Origin: Prorocentrum cordatum
Taxonomy: Eukaryota; Sar; Dinophyceae; Prorocentrales; Prorocentraceae
Direction: 5' to 3'
Assembly (NCBI GenBank): GCA_963575745.1
Contig: CAUYUJ010004576.1
Span: 17,501-40,000, forward strand
DNA length: 22,500 bases
The notes below the pieces were generated by a model, which saw nothing but the letters and a program-made list of their open reading frames with translations, made no database searches and was not told the origin of the DNA. Position numbers and translations under genes: made by a program. The first letter of the stretch is position 1. Each line of letters opens with the position of its first letter. Shown piece after piece: positions 1 through 7,579 of the stretch.

Positions 1-11
1 CTACTACTACT

Positions 12-43
<32 letters not shown>

Positions 44-59
44 TACTCCTACTCCTACT

Positions 60-92
<33 letters not shown>

Positions 93-104
93 TACTACTA
101 CTAC

Positions 105-137
<33 letters not shown>

Positions 138-204
138 TATACTACGACTACTACTATTACTACTATACTACATTACTACTACTACTACTACTTCTACGAC
201 TACT

Positions 205-240
<36 letters not shown>

Positions 241-248
241 CACTACTG

Positions 249-279
<31 letters not shown>

Positions 280-295
280 GACTACGACTACTACG

Positions 296-329
<34 letters not shown>

Positions 330-355
330 CTTTTACTGCTACTACTTCTACGAAA
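1..355. repeat. CTA/TAC triplet microsatellite
   Basis: About 355 bases of CTA repeats, with occasional CTC, CTAT and CGA interruptions that shift the phase. The reverse strand reads as TAG, the same triplet as the plus-strand array at 19000-19440, so the two arrays lie in opposite orientation. The array probably continues beyond the left edge. Reading frames through it give only low-complexity peptides. Confidence 0.97.
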
Positions 356-602
356 AATAACAGTACAAATAATAAGACGAATCGTACACAGAGGAGGAGG
401 ATGGGGAAGAGGAGTCTCCTCCTGCTTCTATTTCGGATTCTTATACCCCATCCTGTTCCTCCCCCCACCTCTTCAAAATCGCTCACCAAGACGTCTCCGG
501 GGTGCTGTCTGGACAGAATTTCGAGGTGAATGATGCCTCCTGAGCCCAATGAAAACCCCAGATGCTTTCGGAGGCCCCTGGAGCCAAAAGCGCGTCAGAA
601 CA
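356..602. other. Non-repetitive spacer, no gene seen
   Basis: Mixed-composition sequence between the CTA array and the minisatellite at 603. It has a short purine-rich run near 390-415. Reading frames crossing it run into repeats and do not look coding. Confidence 0.5.
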
Positions 603-795
603 TGGATCCTCGACCCTTGATCCTCGAAGCACGATCCTTCTTCCTCGATGCCTCGATCCTCGACCCTCGACCTCGACCCTGGATCCTCGACCCCTCGATC
701 CTTTACCCTGGGTCCTCGATCCTCGAACCATCGACCCTCGACCCGGGATCCTCGAACGCTGCATTCTCGACCCTGGACCCCCATCCTCGATCCTG
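603..795. repeat. TCGA-rich minisatellite
   Basis: Fuzzy tandem repeat of short units such as TCCTCGACCC and TGGATCCTCGA, with unit length varying from about 7 to 14 bases. It encodes DPR/ILDPR-like peptides on the plus strand and GSRVEDRG-like peptides on the minus strand. The open frames through it are a by-product of a repeat lacking stop codons in several frames. Confidence 0.85.
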
Positions 796-1374
796 CTTCT
801 CCCCTCGTGGCGTCCTTGCGTGGTCCGCCACATTTGGCCTGCCCGCCGCTCGAAGTCCTGGTGCGCGGCAGGCGCCCCGTGTGTCTTGGCGGAGCCATCG
901 GGGCCCTCTCCCCGCCTGCACTCCGAGGGCTCTGGATCCTCCTGCGGGGTGGCCTCCCCCACCACCCCGTCGTTTCGTGGGTTTCTGTCGGCTGACAGTG
1001 CAGACATCCGACGTCCCGATTTTTTCGAGACACGGGCCCCCCGGCCTCCCGACCGCATCCCGAGTCGCGTTTCTTGACGGTCCCGAGGCCCGGCGAGGGC
1101 CCCAGGGGAGGCCAACAACGACGAAAAGCCTCCGCCTCGATTTTTTCGAGACGCTCGATGTCTGGCACGAGACGTCGTGCGACTGGGCTGCTTGTGCGAC
1201 GACGGCGTCGCTGGGAAGGACCTCTTCGTCGTCGGGGCCTCTCGCCTCTCTCGAGGGACCAGACACCCGCCCCCCACGCGCGGGCTCGTGCGTGCTGCCG
1301 TCGTGGCCCCTGGATGAGCCACGCGCTCGGAGCCAGAATCCCAGCAGTGGAGGGATTCTCCGAAGGGCTTAGGC
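796..1374. other. GC-rich noncoding stretch with dispersed repeat motifs
   Basis: No convincing gene. It holds a motif with CAGACATCCG followed by a T run and CGGGCCCC (about 1010-1040). A second copy lies at 1538-1580, and an inverted relative at 1133-1172. The string at 1076-1104 (GACGGTCCCGAGGCCCGG, then CGAGGGCCCC) recurs almost unchanged at 16043-16070. It recurs in reverse at 3032-3066 and, more weakly, at 2737-2784. This looks like old repeat debris. Confidence 0.6.
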
Positions 1375-1500
1375 GCCCTCCTCCTCCTCCTCCTCCTCCT
1401 CCTCCTCCTCCTCCTCCTCCTCCTCCTCCTCCTCCTCCTCCCCCCCTCCTCCTTCTCCTCTTCCCTCCGCCTACTCCTCCTCCTCCTACTCCTCCTCCTC
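1375..1500. repeat. CTC/TCC microsatellite
   Basis: A long uninterrupted CTC run followed by a degenerate TCC/TAC portion. The plus strand is pyrimidine-rich. Frames give poly-Pro, poly-Arg or poly-Leu. Confidence 0.97.
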
Positions 1501-1614
1501 GGGTCGCCTACGGCCCTCGGGGAAACCGTACAAGTCCCAGACATCCGGCGCCTCGTTTTTTTGTTCGAGGCACGGGCCCCGTCCTCTCGTCGGCGGCGAG
1601 CGATGGGGTGAAGT

Positions 1615-1765
1615 GAGAAGGAGGAGGCCTTCTCGGAAGCGGCGGGGCCTCTCAGAAGCCCTCCTGGCCTTCTGAGAAGCTCCCTGCGTCGTCGGGGAAG
1701 GCTTGGAGAACTTCTCAGGAGGCGGGGGGGCTTCCGGGCCTTCTGAGAAGGCCCGCCCCCTCTCA
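1615..1765. repeat. Cluster of CTTCTGAGAAG-type palindromes
   Basis: Several short palindromes of the form CTTCTNAGAAG or TTCTGAGAAG are separated by 10-30 GC-rich bases. The same motif clusters again at 2865-2975 and 14705-14800. The motif is short and GC-flanked. I do not know its function. Confidence 0.6.
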
Positions 1766-1947
1766 CTTGCCCCGCGAGGCCGGCCCCCGCCCCCTCGACC
1801 ACTCTCCCGGGTCTCTTTTCTTCGTCCTTCCGAGCTGCTTTTGGACGGCCTCGAGGGCCCCGAGAGGCCGAGCAAAGCGAGGGGAGCCCGTGTCTGGATG
1901 CCTGGAGACGCCGGCTGCCTGGAGTCGCCCGTCGTGGTCGCGAGTTC

Positions 1948-2069
1948 CCCCCCTCCTGCTCCTCCTCCTCCTCTGCCTCCTCCTCCTCCTCCTCCTCCTT
2001 CTCCTCCTCCTCTTCCTCCTCCTCCTCCTCCTCCTCGTCCTCCCCTCCTCGCCCCCCCCCCCCCCCCCC
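1948..2069. repeat. TCC microsatellite ending in a C homopolymer
   Basis: CCT/TCC repeats with a few CTT and CGT interruptions run into a stretch of about 18 cytosines at 2052-2069. A GC-rich segment and a GC dinucleotide run (about 2164-2181) follow. Confidence 0.95.
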
Positions 2070-2217
2070 GCGGGAGGCCCTTCGAGCCCGCCGCCCCGCT
2101 CGGCCCCGTGCAGGCCCGCCGCCCGCGGCGCGGGGGCCGACCTCGCTCCGCGAGTGGCGCGTTGCGCGCGCGCGCGCGCGCTCCGCTGCTCAGAGCGTGA
2201 ATTACCTACCCCGCTTC
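2070..2217. other. Extremely GC-rich spacer with CG dinucleotide run
   Basis: Contains a CG alternating run at about 2164-2181 followed by CTCCGCT. The same boundary (CG run then CTCCGCT) appears again at 2385-2401 after the next TCC tract. Alternating CG can adopt Z-form DNA. No gene is seen. Confidence 0.6.
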
Positions 2218-2395
2218 GCTTCCTCCTCCTCCCCCTTCCCCTCCTCCTCCTCCTCCTCCTCCTCTTCCCTCCCCAGCCCTCCTCCTCCTCCGTCCTACTC
2301 CTCCTCCTCCTCCTCCCCAGCCTCCTCCTCCTCCCTCCTCCTCCTCGTCCTCCTCCTCCTCCTCCTCCTCCTCCTCCTCCCTCGCGCGCGCGCGC
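2218..2395. repeat. TCC microsatellite
   Basis: TCC/CTC repeat with interruptions, ending in a short CG alternating run. Pyrimidine-rich on the plus strand. Confidence 0.95.
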
Positions 2396-3111
2396 TCCGC
2401 TTCGGAAACCCCGCGCGCCTCCTCGTCAAGCGGCCTGACCAGTACAGGCCGTAGTTTGGCACCGTTTGGTATCTCTTGGAAGGGGGGGTGGTCAAGAGCG
2501 AGGCAGGTTTGTTTTCCCCCTAGCTTCGGAAGACCCCAGGCCCTCTCGGGTCGTGCACAGTCAGGAGGGAACAAAAACACAGACACCATAAATCGTCGAC
2601 CCCCAGGAAAATAATATGGGAAAAGATAGAAAGTGGGGGGGGAGACGAAAACCCAGGAAGTATGGGAAAAGATGGGGAATCTTTGTATTTGTGTGTATTT
2701 GTTTGTGTGTGCCTGGGCCCCTTCGAACAGTCGCGACGGGTTTCGGCCTCCAGGGGCCCCCGTCGGGCCTCGGGGCCCTCTGGAAGCGAGTCTCGGCGGC
2801 GAGCCCGGGGGGGACGTGAGGGGGGGAAGGCCTTCGCCGAAGGCTCGGGAGCCCCCCGGGCGTTCTGAGAGGTGTTCGGAGCCCTTCCCGAAGACGCCGA
2901 AGACTTCTCAGGAGGCCGGAGGGCCTCTGAGAAGCGCCGCCGCCTTCTGAGAAGGCCTCCTCCTTCTCGCTTCCCCCCCTCGCTCGCCGCCGGCTTCCGG
3001 CTTGCGAGCAGAGCTCACGACGGGCTTCGGCCTCTGGGGGCCTCGTCGGGTCTCGGGACCGTCAAACAACGACTCAGGAGGACACGCCGGCCCTGGGGGA
3101 TGGGTCGGGAT
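2396..3111. other. Noncoding stretch with repeat fragments
   Basis: No convincing gene. Two related A/G-rich segments containing TATGGGAAAAGAT lie near 2612 and 2658. A TTTGTGTGTATTTG-like run occurs at 2685-2712. CTTCTGAGAAG-type palindromes cluster at 2865-2975. An inverted copy of the 1076-1104 motif lies at 3032-3066. Confidence 0.5.
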
Positions 3112-3312
3112 CTCTGGGGGTCGACGCTATGCTTGTGGAAGTCGATTAATGGAGAGGAAGCATGTTGCCAAACAATTTACAGATGTCTAAAACATGTTTC
3201 AATCATTTTCAGAACATGTGTTACACATTTTAAAGACATCTTTAATTCAATGATAGGATTGTTAGGGTGTCCATTGTCGTGGCATCCACAGCTCTGGGGG
3301 TCGACGCTATGC
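3112..3312. mobile_element. Hairpin MITE-like element, family A copy 1, with 21 bp direct repeats
   Basis: Perfect 21 bp direct repeats (3112-3132 and 3292-3312, beginning CTCTGGGGG and ending GACGCTATGC) bracket a 159 bp insert. The insert begins TTGTGGA and ends TCCACAG, so its ends are inverted. The inverted homology continues inward through AATGGA, ACAATC and AGATGTCT, so most of the element can fold into one imperfect hairpin. It is AT-richer than its surroundings and has no coding potential. A second copy lies at 8347-8539. A direct repeat this long is unusual for a DNA transposon. Confidence 0.85.
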
Positions 3313-3507
3313 ACAAATCATGGCGTCGGGGGTCTGGGCTATATTCGGCCGCGGGCCGCTCCAGCTGCGACGGCTCGGTTTCAGCGGTGGGCGAGATCGG
3401 CGCGCAGCCTTACCGCTGCGCGCAGTGTGCGCGGGCCCTAGCGGGCCTGCGCCGGAGGACGCACGCGTGGCCGCTTTGCCAACAGGATCATCCTCATCCT
3501 TCTCCCG
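3313..3507. other. GC-rich spacer, no gene seen
   Basis: GC-rich sequence with local GC-rich palindromic segments (for example GCGGGCCCTAGCGGGCC near 3430). No recognisable gene or element. Confidence 0.4.
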
Positions 3508-3562
3508 TCCTGGTCCTGGTCCTCCTCCTCCTCCTCCTCCTCCTCCTCCTCCTTCCCTTCTC
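3508..3562. repeat. Short TCC microsatellite
   Basis: GGTCCT repeats pass into about 40 bases of pure TCC. Confidence 0.92.
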
Positions 3563-3611
3563 CTCTGCGTTTTCGTGCGCACGCGTCTGCAGGTAACTCG
3601 GTGTGATTATT

Positions 3612-3845
3612 TGGGATGGTCCAGCCAGTTCGGTTCGGACCTCGCCGGGCCACGCCTGGCCCCACCGCCGGGCCAGGCCTTTCCGGGGCCCGTGCGGTTC
3701 CAGCCAGTTCGGTTTGGCCGCTCGAGCCAGTTTCGGCCGACAAGTTCGGTTCGAATTGATTGGTCCGGTTCCGATGGGTTCGGGCTCCAGTTTGACCAGC
3801 TCGGTTGCAGAAGCCGTCGGTTCACGGTTACAAGCTCGGTTCGGA
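3612..3845. repeat. Fuzzy CAGTTCGGTT minisatellite
   Basis: Many imperfect copies of a CAGTTCGGTTYGG-like unit are interspersed with GC-rich segments, for example near 3622, 3706, 3728, 3751 and 3828. Spacing is irregular. No protein family is recognised in any frame. Confidence 0.6.
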
Positions 3846-3905
3846 GTCACCATTTTTTTTTGTGTCGGGTCGGACGGGGCTGGGACGAGGATACAAAACC
3901 GTTCC

Positions 3906-3947
3906 AGAGCGTTCGGGAACGCTCTCAGAGCGTTCCAGAACGCTCTG
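3906..3947. repeat. Two adjacent perfect hairpins
   Basis: AGAGCGTTC at 3906-3914 pairs with GAACGCTCT at 3917-3925. CAGAGCGTTC at 3926-3935 pairs with GAACGCTCTG at 3938-3947. Each hairpin has a 2-base loop, and the two share the same arm sequence. I see no adjacent gene whose transcript they would end. Confidence 0.85.
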
Positions 3948-4261
3948 AGAAGGCCGCGGCGCCCGATATATTCTCCAGAGCCGCCAGATCTACGAGGTTC
4001 TCGATTTATCCTCTCCCGATTGTATCCTCGTCCTAGCTTCGTCTTAGCCCTTCTGTTTCTTTCAATCCGGGCGTTTCGCCCTTGTCGTCGCCTCCGAGCT
4101 CGCCCCGTTTGCGATCCCCTCCCCTGTCGTCCGACCAGTTCGTGGTGGCTTGCTTGCTGGGTGCAGCCAATCAGAGGTCCAAAGCTGATCTGGTTCGTTT
4201 TACTATCTGTGACGAGCGAACAATGCACTCTCAAATCCATCGGCAGGTCGGAGGGAGGTGG
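3948..4261. other. No feature recognised
   Basis: Moderately GC-rich unique sequence. Open frames exist on both strands, but none shows a recognisable domain. Confidence 0.4.
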
Positions 4262-4355
4262 AGTGGCTATGGGTATGGGTGCGGGTTGTCGGGCCCCTGG
4301 GGGGGCTCCCGTTCGAGCGGGGACCCCCATCCGACAACACGCACCCATAGCCCCT
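4262..4355. repeat. Inverted repeat with arms of about 25 bp
   Basis: The left arm runs from GGCTATGGGT (about 4264) to GTTGTCGGG (about 4292). The right arm runs from CCGACAACACGCAC (about 4331) to CCATAGCC (about 4353). The central loop contains a nested hairpin, CCCG-TTCGAG-CGGG (about 4309-4322). The layout is that of a small foldback element or structured RNA. No second copy is seen here. Confidence 0.75.
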
Positions 4356-5160
4356 TCCGTCCCCCCTATTGGTCTGTGTGTGTTGTTCGTTCGTCAAGAT
4401 GCACGTCTTCTGACCTGACTTTACCGTCCGTTTCGAATGGGTGCTACGTGGTACGGCCAGGCTCATGTGGCCAAGCTCAGTGACTTGTGCATCAGCCATT
4501 TGTCACTCGCGCGGACCAGAGGACAGCTTAGCAGTGTGCGTCGCAGTTTGGTGCCACTGCGATTGCTGACCAAACTGTTTCTGGTGGGGCTCAGGCCCAG
4601 ACCCTCGGCGACTCGAGAAACCAGTTTTTGGCTCCCGGACTGTCATCAACGGTTCGGGACGAAAAACTGGCCCCAAGTGGAGGTGTCGAGAGATCCGGGA
4701 GTGGGTGACTCGAAAAGTCGAGTTGTCGGACGTTTGTGGGTGATATGCTTTCAGGGTCGTACATGGCAGGGTCTTTGACATGAGCATCCTGGAGGCGTGG
4801 CACAACCATCGACTCCCGTGCGACGGGACTGGAGACGACGTTGTGGGACGCGTCAGAGAAGGTGCGGTAGGCTCGTGTCGTGTCGACGCGGCGACGCGGT
4901 TGAACGCCACCAGTGGCCCAGAATCGGCAGAGCGGAGAGACGTGGCGATCGAGCAGCCGCTGATCGTTCGAGGCCGAACGCCCCGCGGCGCCATACGCCA
5001 ATGCTGGGGTCGTCACGACCCGAGCCTGCCGCACGGTGCGCGGGGAGGCCCGAGACGAGGCGGGGGGGGCCAGGAGCTGTGCTGGGGAAGGCCCGCTGCC
5101 TGCGCTCGCCTTGGGTCGCCGATTTTCGGTCGAAGCCCTTCTGTCGCAGGTCCAGAGGTT
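4356..5160. other. Unique sequence without a supported gene
   Basis: About 800 bases of mixed composition with several overlapping open frames of 110-245 codons on both strands. No motif or domain is recognised in any of them. The plus-strand frame at 4780-5517 runs straight through the palindrome at 5161-5330, which argues against it being a conserved protein. An exon could be hidden here, but I cannot support one. Confidence 0.4.
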
Positions 5161-5330
5161 GACACCAATACCAAGATCGGCGGTGTGCCTCCACCGAGGG
5201 AAGACGATCCCGATCTCGGCGATGGTGGTAATATTCTCGCTTCCAAAGTGACCGAAATATTACCACCAACACCGAAATCTAGGATCATCTTCCCCATGTG
5301 GAGGCAACCCCCTGTGCTGGTGTTGGTGCC
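5161..5330. repeat. Near-complete palindrome (foldback element)
   Basis: The left arm, about 5161-5240, reads GACACCAATACC, TGCCTCCAC, GGGAAGACGATCC, ATGGTGGTAATATT. The right arm, about 5251-5330, is its imperfect reverse complement in the same order: AATATTACCACCAA, GGATCATCTTCCCC, GTGGAGGCA, GGTGTTGGTGCC. The loop is only about 10 bases. Divergence between the arms suggests an old inverted duplication. It could be a non-autonomous foldback transposon or the template of a long hairpin RNA. Confidence 0.85.
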
Positions 5331-5419
5331 AATTTCCAGGCCTCCAATTCTGGCGGATCATGAGCCTTTCGCATTTTCTCGGCCTGCCCCAGTGATCAGG
5401 AGTACACCACACACTCGCA

Positions 5420-6175
5420 ATGCACACCGTCACCTATGCCACGGCGGCATTTTTCGTACGCATCGGAGCCCGAGCCGTGCAGATGCTCGGTCACGACACC
5501 GAGAGAGGCGAGGATGAGTGGTTGCGTGGGATCCGCACCCATGGCGACGTGACCTGCGAGGTGCAGGGTGAATGTATTGTCGGCTCTGGCTTGGGTACTT
5601 GCACGGTGATGGTGGATCAGGCCAAGGCGCTTCCGATGGGGAGTACCGACTCGGGGTATGATTGCGAATTCGCTCTCAACAATACCGAGAGTAGCCCGAT
5701 ACATCGCGATGGTACAACACGCGCGACGTCGTACCACAGATCAGCCCGGTACAGCATGCCGAAGTCGGACATCACCATCAATGGGCATTCGCCAGATTCG
5801 CATTGGAATATTTGCTCGCCGAAGCACGATCGTCGCAGTTTGCATGGAGCAGGTGTTGAGAATTATTGTTACTATGTCAATGGTCTCTGTTTCATCTGGG
5901 CTTCTCCGTGCTCTGGCGGATGTTCTGAATTTGTCACTTTGCCGTGGAAATCGTCGTTCTGCCCAGGTGGACTGCGCTACGCCACGTCAGCGGAGTGGGA
6001 TTCTGCTAAGCCTACTTTGGATACGAACAGAGCTGAGTTCTACAGTAGATGCGCAGCTAGCCAATTGGATCCACGTTGGAACCACTGCGACCAGTGGAAT
6101 ACTTTCGTGCGGGTGGAGGATCGTTCATACAACGAACTGGTATTGGTGTGCGACGGCATCATCGCGGATATCTAG
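5420..6175 (+). CDS. Cysteine-rich protein of unknown family (251 aa, possibly one exon of a larger gene)
   Basis: I do not recognise the family. This is the only long frame in the window that is neither low-complexity nor extremely Arg/Pro-rich, and its codon usage is mixed rather than repeat-driven. The C-terminal ~125 residues look like one compact domain. They have nine cysteines (NIC, YCYY, GLCF, PCS, GGC, FCP, RCAA, HCD, VCD) and many aromatics. Prominent motifs are FIWASPCSGGCSEFVTLPW, GLRYATSAEW, FYSRCAAS, LDPRWNHCDQW and SYNELVLVCDG. Such cysteine density would fit a disulfide-bonded extracellular or lumenal domain, which is inference. The N-terminal half is less convincing. The ATG at 5420 is simply the first in frame, there is no clear signal peptide, and the true 5' end may lie in an upstream exon. 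The frame ends at TAG 6173-6175. A competing frame (5658-6590) is Arg-rich and runs into the element at 6459, so I reject it. Confidence 0.55.
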   Translation: MHTVTYATAAFFVRIGARAVQMLGHDTERGEDEWLRGIRTHGDVTCEVQGECIVGSGLGTCTVMVDQAKALPMGSTDSGYDCEFALNNTESSPIHRDGTTRATSYHRSARYSMPKSDITINGHSPDSHWNICSPKHDRRSLHGAGVENYCYYVNGLCFIWASPCSGGCSEFVTLPWKSSFCPGGLRYATSAEWDSAKPTLDTNRAEFYSRCAASQLDPRWNHCDQWNTFVRVEDRSYNELVLVCDGIIADI

Positions 6176-6458
6176 CAAGTCAGTCAGTCGCCTCATTCGA
6201 GCCAGCCAGCCGCCTCGAGGCTGTTCTAAAGCTCCCCTCAACTTACCTTGGGCATGGATGATTGGTAAACAGAAAAAAGCGTCGAAGCTCTTGGGTTTTG
6301 TACGTGCGTTCCGAGGTGTTACGCTCCAGGCAAACAAGGTTGGCGTAGATGGGTTCGGGGGTTCGCGCCGCGCCACCGATGCATCGGCTATGCCGCGCTC
6401 TCCAGAGCTCGATTTCCGTTGCGCACCACCATGCCTGGCCAGGGCCGTTTTGGGCCCT
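6176..6458. other. Downstream flank of the putative CDS, no gene seen
   Basis: Contains short CAGT and CAGC reiterations just after the stop codon (6178-6215). The rest is mixed-composition unique sequence. No polyadenylation signal can be assigned with confidence. Confidence 0.4.
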
Positions 6459-6618
6459 ATTACCAGCCTCGAACGTATCCCTATCCCTAAGATTGACACG
6501 CCAAAAGGCGATGACAATCTTAGGGATTCGCCCTCAAAAAATAAGGGAATCCCTAAGATTGGCATCGTGATGAGGAGATGCCCAGGATAGGGATAGGGAT
6601 TTGTTCCAGGCTGGTAAT
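6459..6618. mobile_element. 160 bp terminal-inverted-repeat element, family E copy 1
   Basis: The left end, 6459-6489, starts ATTACCAGCCTCGAAC and runs into ATCCCTATCCCTA. The right end, 6588-6618, is its reverse complement with 28 of 31 positions matching by my count. The interior holds a second hairpin: CAATCTTAGGGATTC (about 6512) pairs with GAATCCCTAAGATTG (about 6547) around an A-rich loop. There is no coding capacity. A related element of nearly the same length lies at 8847-9007. A target duplication is not clear. The profile is that of a MITE. Confidence 0.85.
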
Positions 6619-6865
6619 CCTAGGCTGGCGTGTACGCAGACCCTCCTGGCTGCATCGGTGCCTTCTGCGTGCGACCTCCTTCTCCATCCCGACGTCGCCG
6701 ATGCATCGCTGGTGCTTGGGCGATGCGGTGCGATCCTCCGCTCCCACCCTCTCCTGTCCTATCTCCAGACCTGCCTCGCATTTTTCTCAAGACGAGGACC
6801 TCTGGAGATCCCGTTCTTTTTTTTTTGTGTGTGTGTGTTTTTTTTTGTTTGTTTGTTTGTTTCCA
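6619..6865. other. Spacer ending in T, TG and GTTT runs
   Basis: Unique sequence followed at about 6814-6861 by a T homopolymer, a GT run, a second T run and four TTTG repeats. A similar TTTG run recurs at 21972-21987. No gene is seen. Confidence 0.6.
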
Positions 6866-7025
6866 GAACGGTTTGTCACGCCGGGTTGTCTTTGGAGGGT
6901 CCCGGGGCCCGGCACGGGCAAAATCAGGTGTTCGTGCCATTGCGGGCCCCGCGAGGGCCCTTTTCTGGGGCGCCGTGGGGCGTGCACGCGGAGGTCCCCC
7001 TGGGCCTCAGAATCGCTTGACCGAC
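6866..7025. other. GC-rich spacer
   Basis: GC-rich sequence with a GGGTCCCGGGGCCCGG motif distantly similar to the dispersed motif at 1076-1104. No gene is seen. Confidence 0.4.
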
Positions 7026-7262
7026 CCTCCCTCCCTCCCTCCCTCCTCCTCCTCCTCCTCCTCCTTCTCCTTCTCCTCCTCCTCCTCCTTCTCCTCCTCC
7101 TCCTTCCTTCTCCTTCTCCTCCTCCCCCTCCTCCTCCTTCTCCTCCTCCTCCTCCTCCCTCTCCTCCTCCTCCTCCCCCTCCTCCTCCTCCTCCTCCTCC
7201 TCCTCCTCCTCCTTCTCCCCCTTCTCCTCCTCCTCCTTCTCCTTCTCCTACGTCCTTCCCTT
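7026..7262. repeat. TCC microsatellite
   Basis: About 240 bases of TCCC, TCC and TTC repeats, with interruptions every 10-30 bases that look like accumulated point changes. Pyrimidine-rich on the plus strand. Confidence 0.96.
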
Positions 7263-7263
7263 C

Positions 7264-7443
7264 CTCCAGTCAACCCGCATAGTAAGGATGAGCGACCTTC
7301 CCAAGGATACCCCTTGTATCCTTGCCCCCTCGGTCCATCCTTGGCCGCCTTGGTTGGCCGCATCCCGCTCGAAGAGCTTCGAAAGGGGCGTCCAAGGCCC
7401 TTGCATCCTTATCCCGCGTCCTCACTATACGGGCTGACTGTAG
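7264..7443. mobile_element. 180 bp terminal-inverted-repeat element, family F
   Basis: The left end starts CTCCAGTCAACCCGCATAGT. The reverse complement of the right end starts CTACAGTCAGCCCGTATAGT, and the similarity continues through AGGAYG, giving about 27 bp of terminal inverted repeat. Inside is a smaller hairpin, AAGGATAC paired with GTATCCTT (about 7303-7322). No coding potential. It directly abuts the TCC tract on its left. No target duplication could be assigned. Confidence 0.8.
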
Positions 7444-7576
7444 CCCCATCCCCGTCCCCATCCGGACCTCCACCATCTCCCCCCCACTCCCCGGTTGGGG
7501 AGATGTACCCCTCGAGGCCAGAAGGCAACGGCCTATAGGGGGGCACATCGGCAAGTGGGCCCGGGGGCCCGCGCCC
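7444..7576. other. GC-rich spacer
   Basis: Begins with CCCCATCCCCGTCCCCATCC, similar to the inner end of family E termini, so it may include a worn E end. Otherwise nothing is recognised. Confidence 0.35.
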
Positions 7577-7579
7577 GTG

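Noticed and set aside
163-549. Minus-strand open frame with a long poly-Val tail
   Set aside because: The Val run is the CTA array read on the reverse strand; there is no independent coding evidence.
530-1372. 280-codon plus-strand frame
   Set aside because: It crosses the TCGA minisatellite and GC-rich debris. Overlapping frames on both strands are equally open and no domain is seen.
4303-4325. Possible tRNA T-arm
   Set aside because: The stem-loop has a TTCGAG loop, but no acceptor, D or anticodon arm surrounds it; it sits inside a larger inverted repeat.
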